Shown: piece after piece, positions 1-7,184 of the stretch
How positions within the stretch are numbered: the stretch's first letter is position 1
How the letters are laid out: every line of letters begins with the position of its first letter
From: Clostridiaceae bacterium
Lineage (GTDB): Bacteria > Bacillota > Clostridia > Oscillospirales > Acutalibacteraceae
DNA length: 16,681 nt
Reading direction: 5' to 3'
NCBI GenBank assembly: GCA_904501675.1
Contig: CAJGCL010000036.1
Coordinates: 1-16,681, forward strand
Made by a program: the position numbers and the translations under genes
Notes under the pieces: generated by a model
Told to the model about the DNA's origin: nothing
Databases searched by the model: none
Seen by the model: only the letters and a program-made list of their open reading frames with translations

Positions 1-286
1 ATTGGTTGCTTTCGCATTTTTCATATTCAGGGAAAATATCTGCAATTTTAGTATCAAGGCTTAAAAGCCCCTCATCAATAGCGAAGCCTGCCGCAGTAGA
101 AACAATAGACTTTGTAACCGAAAACAAAGTGTGAGGCATATCTGCGGAATAAGGATATGAATATTCCTCAAAAAGAGTTTCCCCGTCCTTTATTACCATA
201 AAACCGTGGTTTTCTACGCCACACTCTTCAAGCTCCTTATAGAATTCATATATGTATTTTGATGATAATGTTGTTTTTGTTTGCAT
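1..286 (-). CDS. Serine hydrolase, beta-lactamase (class C/PBP) fold, 5' part only
   Basis: The N-terminal 95 residues of a gene that runs off the left edge. The residues FSVTKS (Ser56-Val-Thr-Lys59) form the SxxK motif of the beta-lactamase/penicillin-binding-protein fold, where Ser is the nucleophile and Lys the general base. It sits in the usual context (GFMVIKDGE before, TAAGFAIDEGLLSLD after) seen in class C beta-lactamase-related hydrolases and esterases. No signal peptide is visible, so a cytoplasmic esterase or peptidase is as likely as a wall enzyme; resistance to beta-lactams should not be assumed. I chose the ATG at 286 because GGGTGA lies just upstream (296-291). An in-frame ATG at 298 has no ribosome binding site, although it is not excluded. 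The gene is divergent from the alpha-galactosidase gene. The Tyr and KTG-type motifs lie outside the window. Confidence 0.8.
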   Translation of the reverse strand, partial: MQTKTTLSSKYIYEFYKELEECGVENHGFMVIKDGETLFEEYSYPYSADMPHTLFSVTKSIVSTAAGFAIDEGLLSLDTKIADIFPEYEKCESNQ

Positions 287-318
287 ATTTTCACCCATAA
301 TATATAGATATTTATTTT

Positions 319-347
319 ATTATAAAACAAATCTTCCTCTAATTCAA
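319..347 (-). promoter_or_regulatory. Sigma-A-type promoter of the serine hydrolase gene
   Basis: Read on the minus strand: -35 TTGAAT (347-342), 17-nt spacer, -10 TATAAT (324-319). Transcription would start near 312, about 25 nt before the preferred ATG. Confidence 0.7.
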
Positions 348-359
348 CAAATCTTTATA

Positions 360-387
360 TTGCTTTTATTCTTTTATATGATAAAAT
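360..387 (+). promoter_or_regulatory. Possible promoter of the alpha-galactosidase gene
   Basis: TTGCTT (360-365), 16-nt spacer, TAAAAT (382-387). The -10 matches consensus at 5 of 6 positions and the -35 is poor. A strong ribosome binding site, AAAGGAG (401-407), follows before the ATG at 418. No sugar-regulator operator was recognised. Confidence 0.35.
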
Positions 388-417
388 AAAATCATAACAT
401 AAAGGAGCTTTACATTT

Positions 418-2139
418 ATGGATTTTCAGATTATTGGCGGCAACAAAGGTGCCGAAATAACTTTAGATAAAATCATTATGGGTGATATTCTTGAGGTAAG
501 TATTGATTTTTCACTTCCTGTGGAAGAAATCCCTGAAAAATTTACTTTACGATGGTATTTCAGCGCTAAGGACTGCGCTTTTACATGGAATCCATCTATG
601 ATGGATATTCACGGACTTTACTTTGATTGGGGCAAAAAAATAATAAAATCACGTCTTGCTTCCTGGATGCCTATCCATCAGATTATTTCAAGAGACGGCA
701 GTAATAAATTGAATATTTCTGTTTCTGATGTTGACACCCCTATTGAAATTGCAACTGGTATCCGTGAGGAAGACGCAACAATCGAATGCGATGTTTCATT
801 CTTCACCTTGCCCACCTCTCCAACAAAGAATTATTCTGCAATTCTCCGCCTTGATATGAGGGATATTCCGTTTTACGACAGTATATATGACGTAAGCGAT
901 TGGTGGGAAAACGGTTGCGGATATAAAAGCGCTTATGTGCCTGATAGCGCAAGGTTTCCAATGGACTCTTTGTGGTACAGCTTCCACCAGAATTTATCCG
1001 TAGACGAAATCCTTAAAGAATGTACTGCGTCAAAGGAAATAGGTATGAATACCGTTATTATCGACGACGGTTGGCAGACAGATGATAATAATCGTGGTTA
1101 TGCCTATTGCGGAGACTGGCTTGTAGCACCTAAAAAAATGGGTGATATGAAAACTCTTGTGGAAAACATTCATAAAATCGGTATGAATGTTATGCTTTGG
1201 TACTCTGTTCCGTTCATGGGCATTTACTGTGATAAATATGAAGAGTTCAAGACCATGCTTTTAGATGGTTGCGGAGACGAAAAAACATTTTTTGCTCTTG
1301 ATCCACGCTATAAAAAGGTGCGCGATTACCTTTGCTCTGTTTATGTAAAAGCCGTTGAAGAGTGGCAGTTAGACGGACTTAAGCTTGATTTTATAGATTC
1401 CTTTGTTTTAAAGGGCAAGGCGTTGGAATTTGATGTAAGAAGAGATTACCAATCACTTGAAGATGCAATTCATGCGCTTATGACTGAGGTTAAAGAAAAA
1501 TTAACCTCTATAAATCCGGATATTCTTATTGAATTCCGCCAATCATATGTTGGCCCTTCCATAAGAAAATACGGCAATATGCTGCGTGTGGGTGATTGCC
1601 CTTGCGATATTTTGAAAAATCGCTTTAATGCAGTCAATTTAAGACTTACCTCAGGTAAAACTGCAGTACATTCCGATATGATTATGTGGAATATGGAGGA
1701 TTCCGTTGAAAATGCGGCTCTCCAATTTACAAGCATACTCTATACTGTTCCTCAGGTTTCTGTCAGAGTAGATAAGCTTCCTGAAGACCACTATAAAATG
1801 CTTGAATTCTACATTGATTTCTGGAAAGAATGGCGCGAAGTACTCCTTGACGGTAAACTTACTGCAACTAACCCCGAAAGTGAATATAGTCTCGTATGCT
1901 CAACTTTTGAAAACAAAGCAGTTTTCACCGCATACAATGATTCTGTAATTTCTGTAAAAACAGAAATTGCCGTAGCAGTAAATGCAACGGCAAAAAAACA
2001 TCTGATTATTAAAAATGCAGAAAACTACTCGTATAAAGTTTTAAACTGTATGGGTGAAGAAATGTCCAATGGCACAATTGAAAGCACTATAGAAGAAATC
2101 CGTGTACCTGTTGCAGGAATGATAGTTTTAGAAAAATAA
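418..2139 (+). CDS. Alpha-galactosidase-like glycoside hydrolase (GH36 / clan GH-D)
   Basis: A 573-residue protein without a signal peptide, so probably cytoplasmic, acting on imported alpha-galactosides or related oligosaccharides. An N-terminal beta-rich domain (about 1-180) precedes a TIM barrel (about 185-480) and a C-terminal beta domain. Barrel landmarks typical of melibiase-type enzymes are visible: VIIDDGWQ (213-220), W234 and MLWY (259-262), then KLDF, whose Asp324 fits the catalytic nucleophile. RVGDCPCD follows, with Asp393 as the likely acid/base. It is shorter than classical GH36 enzymes (about 700 residues or more), in line with compact GH36-like subgroups, so substrate specificity is uncertain. 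AAAGGAG precedes the ATG. It appears monocistronic: a strong terminator follows directly. Class call confident, exact substrate inferred. Confidence 0.8.
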   Translation: MDFQIIGGNKGAEITLDKIIMGDILEVSIDFSLPVEEIPEKFTLRWYFSAKDCAFTWNPSMMDIHGLYFDWGKKIIKSRLASWMPIHQIISRDGSNKLNISVSDVDTPIEIATGIREEDATIECDVSFFTLPTSPTKNYSAILRLDMRDIPFYDSIYDVSDWWENGCGYKSAYVPDSARFPMDSLWYSFHQNLSVDEILKECTASKEIGMNTVIIDDGWQTDDNNRGYAYCGDWLVAPKKMGDMKTLVENIHKIGMNVMLWYSVPFMGIYCDKYEEFKTMLLDGCGDEKTFFALDPRYKKVRDYLCSVYVKAVEEWQLDGLKLDFIDSFVLKGKALEFDVRRDYQSLEDAIHALMTEVKEKLTSINPDILIEFRQSYVGPSIRKYGNMLRVGDCPCDILKNRFNAVNLRLTSGKTAVHSDMIMWNMEDSVENAALQFTSILYTVPQVSVRVDKLPEDHYKMLEFYIDFWKEWREVLLDGKLTATNPESEYSLVCSTFENKAVFTAYNDSVISVKTEIAVAVNATAKKHLIIKNAENYSYKVLNCMGEEMSNGTIESTIEEIRVPVAGMIVLEK

Positions 2140-2144
2140 TTAAT

Positions 2145-2174
2145 CCGTCAGAGTGAAGACTCTGACGGTTTTTT
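2145..2174 (+). terminator. Rho-independent terminator after the alpha-galactosidase gene
   Basis: A perfect 10-bp stem (CCGTCAGAGT at 2145-2154 with ACTCTGACGG at 2159-2168), GAAG loop and six T residues. It lies between convergent genes. On the minus strand it is followed by a weaker T-rich stretch, so it may also help end the 2178-3653 transcript. Confidence 0.92.
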
Positions 2175-2177
2175 CTA

Positions 2178-3653
2178 TTATTTTGTTATTTTGTTTTTAG
2201 TAATACCCTTAAAGAGCACTATTATTAAAGCAAAGGTGGGAAGCATAAGAGCAATGTCTGTAAGGAAGCCCGCGCTCCAAAGCTGGTAGAACCCGCCTTG
2301 TGAAAAAAGTGTAGCATAATCAACCGCAAGAATATTCTGACTACACTGGCCACCCATAAAGAAATATGTAAGGGCGCACACACCTACGAATATAGGCAAT
2401 GCTTTTTTCGAAAACTCCTGAGCACTCAAATCGAAAGGTGCAGGGAGTTTTTTCTCCTTCATATTTTTTCTTATTACTTTTCTTACAAAAGCAACGTACA
2501 CTATAACGCTTAAAACAATAGTTATAACTAATTCTACTGCATCATCCTCAATAAATGCTCTTGGCAGTCTGAAGCCTATCGCCCTAGAAAGAATTACGCC
2601 AAAAGAGAAAAGCATTGTGAAAATCTCATTATAGAAAACCCTGAATTTTTCGTTTTTAATCAATGATTCATATTCAAAGCTTTCTTCGGAATCAGTATAT
2701 TTTTTAGGAAGGCATACTATAACAACCATTAAAAGCAAGCCGAAAATAAAGCCTGTAAAATACTCCCAAAGCTCCCACGCATTGTATGCTATGAACTGAG
2801 GTAATTCTATATCAGTAAACACGGTGCGTTCTTCTTTACTGATTGCAAGAAGAAGCGATGGAACAGATATTCCAATACCACAGGCAAGGTTTGAAAGAGT
2901 CGAAAAAACTGCGTTGAATTTATCCTTAAGCACAACCCCGACTACAACAGATGATATGAGAGCTCCTATTGCACTTGAGATAACCTTTATACTTTGGAAA
3001 TAGTTTCTACAATATGGTATAGGCTTTGCCCACGCCGCAGAGCCAAAGTTTACTATAAAGGCTTTCATAGGTGAAATATCCTCACCCATTGCCTTCAGTC
3101 CTTCTTGACAACACTCAACCGCCTGAGGATTTATAAAATCTAAAATGAGATGTGATATTGTAAGGTTACATAAAAGCATTACAACATAATAAACGCCTAC
3201 AAAAATCACATAGTCTTTAAATTCGTATTTTTTCTTTGAGAAAAGAGAACCAAGAACAATACTGAAAAGCGGAAGCCACCCGAAGCCCAAAAGCACCATT
3301 ATTGCCCAACCGCTTGCAGAGCTTATTTCAGTGTATCTGTAAACCTCTTCTCCGGGGAAATAAGCATTGCTTGAAAGCACACCGCCAATCTGAGAATTAA
3401 GTGTACCCCATCCGCCTGCAGTAATTGCAGCAAATGCGGCGGCAAGAGGAATCATTTCATAATTCATTTTCTGCCGTTTTCCGTAAAGAGCATATATAAA
3501 AAGCGTAAGCGCAAATGCAACCGAGTACATACCCCACTTTGCTCCAAAGCCATGCTGACCTCTTACATGCCACATAAAGCCAACAAGAAGCGCACCTAAA
3601 ACAACGGCAACAAATTTCTTCCCAAGAGAAATATTTAACATATTTTTCTTCAT
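2178..3653 (-). CDS. Polytopic membrane protein of unknown function
   Basis: A 491-residue, very hydrophobic protein with about 11-13 likely membrane segments (for example 13-30, 41-57, 66-82, 113-135, 148-170, and several between 220 and 490). I do not recognise a transporter family. Distinctive conserved-looking motifs are HVRGQHGFGAKWG (29-41, in or near the first membrane segment) and GGWGTLNSQIGG (80-91), which are rich in Gly, Trp and His and could form a functional centre. A charged cytoplasmic-type loop lies near residues 325-345. Start: ATG with GGAGG seven nt upstream and a near-perfect promoter. It stands alone as a transcription unit between a glycosidase and a DUF3892 gene, so context gives little help. 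It could be a transporter, a membrane enzyme or a polymer-handling protein; function not assigned. Confidence 0.75.
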   Translation of the reverse strand: MKKNMLNISLGKKFVAVVLGALLVGFMWHVRGQHGFGAKWGMYSVAFALTLFIYALYGKRQKMNYEMIPLAAAFAAITAGGWGTLNSQIGGVLSSNAYFPGEEVYRYTEISSASGWAIMVLLGFGWLPLFSIVLGSLFSKKKYEFKDYVIFVGVYYVVMLLCNLTISHLILDFINPQAVECCQEGLKAMGEDISPMKAFIVNFGSAAWAKPIPYCRNYFQSIKVISSAIGALISSVVVGVVLKDKFNAVFSTLSNLACGIGISVPSLLLAISKEERTVFTDIELPQFIAYNAWELWEYFTGFIFGLLLMVVIVCLPKKYTDSEESFEYESLIKNEKFRVFYNEIFTMLFSFGVILSRAIGFRLPRAFIEDDAVELVITIVLSVIVYVAFVRKVIRKNMKEKKLPAPFDLSAQEFSKKALPIFVGVCALTYFFMGGQCSQNILAVDYATLFSQGGFYQLWSAGFLTDIALMLPTFALIIVLFKGITKNKITK

Positions 3654-3674
3654 ACCATCGCCTCCGACAATTTC

Positions 3675-3703
3675 ATTATATTACGCTTCTTTTTCACAGT
3701 CAA
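3675..3703 (-). promoter_or_regulatory. Sigma-A-type promoter of the 491-residue membrane protein gene
   Basis: Minus strand: -35 TTGACT (3703-3698), 17-nt spacer, -10 TATAAT (3680-3675). Eleven of twelve consensus positions match. The predicted start near 3668 gives a very short leader of about 15 nt carrying GGAGG. Confidence 0.8.
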
Positions 3704-3764
3704 TAAATATGTTTTTTGTATTTTTTCTTTATTTTATGAAAAAATATTTTAAAGGAGTGATACA

Positions 3765-4037
3765 ATGAACACAAACATTAAAAATACACTTGATGAAATC
3801 CCCAATCCTGATTCTGATGCAAAAAAGATTATAGGACTTGTAAAAGACGGCAACGAAATTACAGGATATCAGCTTTCCAATAACCGCATAATTTCAAAAG
3901 AGGAAGGCGTAAATATGGCAAAGCAAGGCAAAATCCGAGGTGTGGGTATTGCTCACAAAGGTGATACTGTATATTTAAAATCTATCCCCAACGAAACGGA
4001 CAATGATAATTTAAGCCATCTTCCAACGGTGGAATGA
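3765..4037 (+). CDS. DUF3892 family small protein
   Basis: A 90-residue soluble protein. The central block fits the DUF3892 pattern: IIGLVKDGNEITGYQLS, then ISKEEGVNMAKQGKIRGVGIA, then a KGDTVYLKSIP strand and a DNLSHLP tail, roughly residues 22-88. The family is widespread in Bacillota and its function is unknown; the fold appears to be a small alpha/beta unit. Ribosome binding site AAAGGAG (3751-3757) lies eight nt before the ATG. It has its own strong terminator, and no clear sigma-A promoter was found in the AT-rich 111-bp gap it shares with the divergent membrane protein gene. Family assignment is from recalled sequence pattern. Confidence 0.8.
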   Translation: MNTNIKNTLDEIPNPDSDAKKIIGLVKDGNEITGYQLSNNRIISKEEGVNMAKQGKIRGVGIAHKGDTVYLKSIPNETDNDNLSHLPTVE

Positions 4038-4043
4038 GCTTTT

Positions 4044-4078
4044 TCCTTATGACTACTTTAGTCATAAGGATTTTTTAT
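4044..4078 (+). terminator. Rho-independent terminator after the DUF3892 gene
   Basis: An 11-bp perfect stem (TCCTTATGACT, 4044-4054, with AGTCATAAGGA, 4060-4070), ACTTT loop and a run of six T residues followed by ATTT. Confidence 0.92.
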
Positions 4079-4089
4079 TTGGTAAATCA

Positions 4090-4118
4090 TTGCAATTTTA
4101 ATAAAAAGTTATTACAAT
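4090..4118 (+). promoter_or_regulatory. Sigma-A-type promoter of the phosphoesterase-MFS unit
   Basis: TTGCAA (4090-4095), 17-nt spacer, TACAAT (4113-4118). The predicted start near 4125 gives a leader of about 27 nt to the GTG start at 4152. Confidence 0.7.
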
Positions 4119-4138
4119 ATATGCATATGCATTTTGAA

Positions 4139-4144
4139 AGAAGG
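4139..4144 (+). promoter_or_regulatory. Ribosome binding site that fixes the phosphoesterase start
   Basis: AGAAGG with a 7-nt spacer to GTG at 4152. It lies inside the reading frame that would begin at TTG 4134, which itself has no upstream site. The start is therefore taken as GTG 4152. Confidence 0.65.
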
Positions 4145-4151
4145 CGTTTTT

Positions 4152-5780
4152 GTGATAACAAAAGAAGAATGGAAAAATATACGAGGCTCTTCTCCTGCAC
4201 CTGACCAGATTATGCTCTCTATTAAAGGTGATGCTGCCCATTCAATGACAGTTCGTTGGAGAACAGATATAACTGTAACTGAAGGCTATGCCCTCTACAG
4301 AGAGGTTGGTACAACACATTGGCAGAAAGCAGATGCAGAGTTCATTACCTTCAACACAGATATGGACGACAGCAACTTTTTCTTTGCTGATATGAAGGCT
4401 CTTAAAGCAGATACAGAATATGAATACACTTGCGGTAATGACGATGTAAGAAGCCCATCCTTCACCTTCAGAACCGCTGAAGAAAATTGCGAGAACTTCT
4501 CTTTCCTTTGCATTTCAGATATTCAGGCAGGCGATGCAGAGCCACCTGCAGACTATTCCGTATTAAATGAGGTTCTCAAGAAATTCCTTTCAGAACATCA
4601 TGAATGTAAATTCATTGTAACTGCAGGCGATAATACAAACTGCGGTCAGACAGATATTCAATGGACAGGTCTCTTTGAAGGTCTTGAAGGCATTATTGAG
4701 TCAACACCAATAATGTTCTGCATGGGTAACCACGACGATATGGGCTTCAGCAGTTATTTCACCAAAGAAGATAAATATTATTCAGAGTACGCCACATATT
4801 TCACAAATCAGCTTTGGGGTTCATATGAGCATAATGGTCCTGTAGAAAGACCAATTGCAAACCACGCTTTTGATTATGGTAATGCTCATTTCTGCTGCAC
4901 AGGTACAAGCGGATACGAAGAAATGAACGAGTGGCTTATTGAACAGGCAGAAAACAGCAACAAAACATGGAAATTTGCTGTTCACCATTTCCCTGTTTGC
5001 TATTCAAGCCCTGATATGGAGTGTGAGGATACATACCCTGCTATGCGCGATGGTATGGATAAATACGATATTGTTCTTTCAGGCCATGAACATTCCTTTG
5101 CCCGTTCATACCCTCGCCGTGGCGAAGGTCTCTACAACAAACCAAGCGAAGGCTCTGTTCACTATAATCTCGGCTCAAGCCACAGAAACGGCCCCGGTTG
5201 CAGAGTTGTTCCAAAGGTATGGAACGCTAAAACATACAACCACGAGGAAGAGCTTTCAATGTTCTCAATAATTGATATTGATGGTGAAAAGTGTACACTT
5301 ACAGCTTACGTTGAAGACGGCAGAATAATCGACTACTGCGTTATTGATAAAAAAGAGGATACTATTTTCCCTCCGGAATGCGCCCCTGTTTACAACAGAA
5401 CACGTATCAAATTCAAGGGATATGATTTAGGTCTCTGTACAGAACCTACTCTCCCACAGAATATTGACGGCACATTTTATATCGCCATTGGTCAGCTTAT
5501 AAACTTTGTTGGTGGCGATGTTGAAAGAACAGCAGGTAAAATTAAAGTGGGCATATACGGAAGAACTGCAGAATTCACAGAAAACTCTACAACAGTTGTT
5601 ACAAATAACGGCTCTTATGAAATGTCAAAACCTTGCCTCAGACTTAATGAGGGTCAGCTTTTTGTACCAATGGATGATTTCGGTAAAAACCTTCGTATGC
5701 ATTGCTTCTACTACGAGCACAACAATTTCATTACAGTAGAAACAGAATCACAAGACAGACCAATCCCACACCAACCATGA
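4152..5780 (+). CDS. Purple-acid-phosphatase-like metallophosphoesterase with C-terminal stalk-like domain
   Basis: A 542-residue protein. An N-terminal Fn3-like domain of the purple acid phosphatase type (about 15-110; SMTVRWRTD, then TEYEYTCG) is followed by a calcineurin-like dinuclear metal phosphoesterase domain (about 115-390). Metal motifs in order: SDIQ (Asp123), AGDN (Asp160), GNHDD (Asn193, His194), AVHH (His278/279) and GHEH (His312, His314). The first motif reads D-x-Q rather than D-x-H, a variant I believe occurs in this subgroup. The last 100 residues resemble the copper-amine-oxidase N-terminal-like domain often found on secreted clostridial proteins (IDGTFYIAIGQL, then LFVPMDDF). 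No signal peptide is visible from either possible start, which is odd for this architecture. Its stop overlaps the next start (ATGA). Likely hydrolyses a phosphomonoester or phosphodiester; substrate unknown. Confidence 0.82.
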   Translation: MITKEEWKNIRGSSPAPDQIMLSIKGDAAHSMTVRWRTDITVTEGYALYREVGTTHWQKADAEFITFNTDMDDSNFFFADMKALKADTEYEYTCGNDDVRSPSFTFRTAEENCENFSFLCISDIQAGDAEPPADYSVLNEVLKKFLSEHHECKFIVTAGDNTNCGQTDIQWTGLFEGLEGIIESTPIMFCMGNHDDMGFSSYFTKEDKYYSEYATYFTNQLWGSYEHNGPVERPIANHAFDYGNAHFCCTGTSGYEEMNEWLIEQAENSNKTWKFAVHHFPVCYSSPDMECEDTYPAMRDGMDKYDIVLSGHEHSFARSYPRRGEGLYNKPSEGSVHYNLGSSHRNGPGCRVVPKVWNAKTYNHEEELSMFSIIDIDGEKCTLTAYVEDGRIIDYCVIDKKEDTIFPPECAPVYNRTRIKFKGYDLGLCTEPTLPQNIDGTFYIAIGQLINFVGGDVERTAGKIKVGIYGRTAEFTENSTTVVTNNGSYEMSKPCLRLNEGQLFVPMDDFGKNLRMHCFYYEHNNFITVETESQDRPIPHQP

Positions 5781-6976
5781 CGAAAACTAAATTTAATTAT
5801 AATACAACTATTCTTTCTTGCTTTGTGGGTTACATAGTTCAGGCTATTGTAAACAACTTTATACCCTTGTTATTTATAACCTTTCAAAACAGCTACAATA
5901 TCCCGCTAAGCAAAATAACGCTCCTTGTAACCTTTAACTTTTGTATTCAGCTTACAGTAGATTTACTCGCAACAAAATTTGTAGATAAAATCGGCTACAG
6001 AGCATCAATATTAATTGCTCACATAACCTCTGCTTTAGGACTGTTATTGCTTGCTATACTGCCGGAAATTATGAATCCGTTTACGGGTATTCTTATTTCT
6101 GTAAGCATCTACGCCATAGGTGGTGGCATTATAGAGGTGCTTATAAGCCCAATTATGGAAAGCTGTCCTACAGATAACAAGGAAAAGGCTATGAGTCTGC
6201 TTCACTCCTTCTATTGTTGGGGTCATGTCGGAGTTGTTCTTCTATCAACTATATTCTTTAAATTAGCAGGTATTGAAAACTGGCGTATTCTTTGCGGACT
6301 TTGGGCTATTGTGCCCATTTTAAACGGTATTTTATTTATTAAAACACCAATTGCACCGCTTATCAGCTCCGAAGAAAAGGGCATGACCCTTAAAGAGCTC
6401 TTTAAAAACAAAGTTTTTTGGGTGCTTGTAATTATGATGGTTTGCTCAGGCGCCAGCGAGCAGGCAGTAAGCCAATGGGCATCTGCCTTTGCAGAGCAAG
6501 GCTTAGGAATCTCAAAGGCTGCAGGTGATTTAGCAGGACCTATGACCTTTGCCATTGTAATGGGTGCTACCCGCGCCATATACGGAAAACACGGCGATAA
6601 AATCAAGCTTGACAGCTTTATGCTCATAAGTACAGCACTTTGTGTTTTCTCATATTTACTTATAAGCCTGACCCCTTCGCCAATTATAAGCCTTGTAGGG
6701 TGTGCTTTATGTGGTGCTTCTGTAGGTATTATGTGGCCGGGCACCTTCAGCAAGGCTGCCGCATCCCTTCGTAGCGGTGGCACAGCAATGTTTGCTTTAC
6801 TTGCCCTTGCAGGTGATTTAGGCTGTTCTTCGGGCCCCTCTCTTGTAGGTGCGGTATCAGGTATTGCTGATGGAAATATGAAAGCAGGTATTTTAACTTC
6901 AGTTATTTTCCCTGTTACACTTATAATTTGCTTACTAATAAGCAAAAAACAAGCACGTAAAAACACATCAAACTAA
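5777..6976 (+). CDS. MFS transporter, translationally coupled to the phosphoesterase
   Basis: A 399-residue major facilitator superfamily protein with about 12 membrane segments in two halves, joined by a cytoplasmic loop near residues 188-207 (SSEEKGMTLKELFKNK). The pattern resembles the fucose-permease/sugar-transporter branch, but no substrate can be read from the sequence. The frame is open upstream to 5702; I place the start at ATG 5777 because it forms the classic ATGA overlap with the phosphoesterase stop and yields a normal MFS N-terminus (MTKTKFNYNTTILSCFVGY). No good ribosome binding site precedes it, consistent with translational coupling. The shared transcript suggests that the transporter carries the substrate or product of the phosphoesterase, which is inference. 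Confidence 0.85.
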   Translation: MTKTKFNYNTTILSCFVGYIVQAIVNNFIPLLFITFQNSYNIPLSKITLLVTFNFCIQLTVDLLATKFVDKIGYRASILIAHITSALGLLLLAILPEIMNPFTGILISVSIYAIGGGIIEVLISPIMESCPTDNKEKAMSLLHSFYCWGHVGVVLLSTIFFKLAGIENWRILCGLWAIVPILNGILFIKTPIAPLISSEEKGMTLKELFKNKVFWVLVIMMVCSGASEQAVSQWASAFAEQGLGISKAAGDLAGPMTFAIVMGATRAIYGKHGDKIKLDSFMLISTALCVFSYLLISLTPSPIISLVGCALCGASVGIMWPGTFSKAAASLRSGGTAMFALLALAGDLGCSSGPSLVGAVSGIADGNMKAGILTSVIFPVTLIICLLISKKQARKNTSN

Positions 6977-6979
6977 CAA

Positions 6980-7020
6980 AAACTCCTTGATTACAAAATA
7001 CGTAATCAAGGAGTTTATTT
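6980..7020. terminator. Bidirectional terminator between convergent operons
   Basis: A perfect 15-bp stem (AAACTCCTTGATTAC, 6980-6994, with GTAATCAAGGAGTTT, 7002-7016) and a 7-nt loop. The plus strand continues TTTATTTTATTT and the minus strand ends in TTTTT. It follows the MFS stop (6976) and abuts the stop of the FeoB-associated gene (7020), so it probably serves both. Confidence 0.92.
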
Positions 7021-7181
7021 TATTTGTTCTCTATATTACAGCTACCGTTACATTTACCCCCACACTGTTTTGCATAAGGACAACCTATACAGGTTTCTCC
7101 GCGCTTTTTAGCTCTGCGAAGATATATTAATATACCTGCTACAATAACTGCAACTATTAATATAATTATAAAGTTTTCCAT
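7020..7181 (-). CDS. FeoB-associated Cys-rich membrane protein
   Basis: A 53-residue protein, short enough to be missed by length-filtered gene calling. One N-terminal membrane helix (about 3-20, IIILIVAVIVAGILIY) is followed by a basic stretch (LRRAKKRG) and a cysteine cluster: CIGC (31-34), C40, C44 and C48, i.e. C-x2-C-x5-C-x3-C-x3-C. This is the pattern of the FeoB_associated family, small proteins encoded directly after feoB and thought to assist ferrous iron uptake, perhaps by binding or handing on iron at the inner face. Only three nt separate its ATG from the feoB stop and no strong ribosome binding site is seen, so it is probably coupled to feoB translation. Last gene of the feo operon. 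Confidence 0.88.
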   Translation of the reverse strand: MENFIIILIVAVIVAGILIYLRRAKKRGETCIGCPYAKQCGGKCNGSCNIENK

Positions 7182-7184
7182 AAC

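Noticed and set aside
287..298. Alternative ATG at 298 for the serine hydrolase
   Set aside because: It has no ribosome binding site, whereas ATG 286 has GGGTGA just upstream; the choice affects only four residues.
3704..3764. AT-rich run upstream of the DUF3892 gene as a promoter
   Set aside because: TTGTAT and TATGAA-like boxes are present but with wrong spacing; nothing could be defended.
4134..4151. TTG at 4134 as start of the phosphoesterase
   Set aside because: It has no ribosome binding site and would leave a leader of only about nine nt from the predicted promoter; AGAAGG points to GTG 4152.
5702..5776. Longer start of the MFS transporter at 5702
   Set aside because: It would add 25 polar residues inside the coding sequence of the upstream gene, and the ATGA overlap at 5777 gives a normal N-terminus.
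6223..6966. Long open frame antisense to the MFS transporter
   Set aside because: It mirrors the codon structure of a clear membrane protein gene, lacks a good start site and resembles no family.
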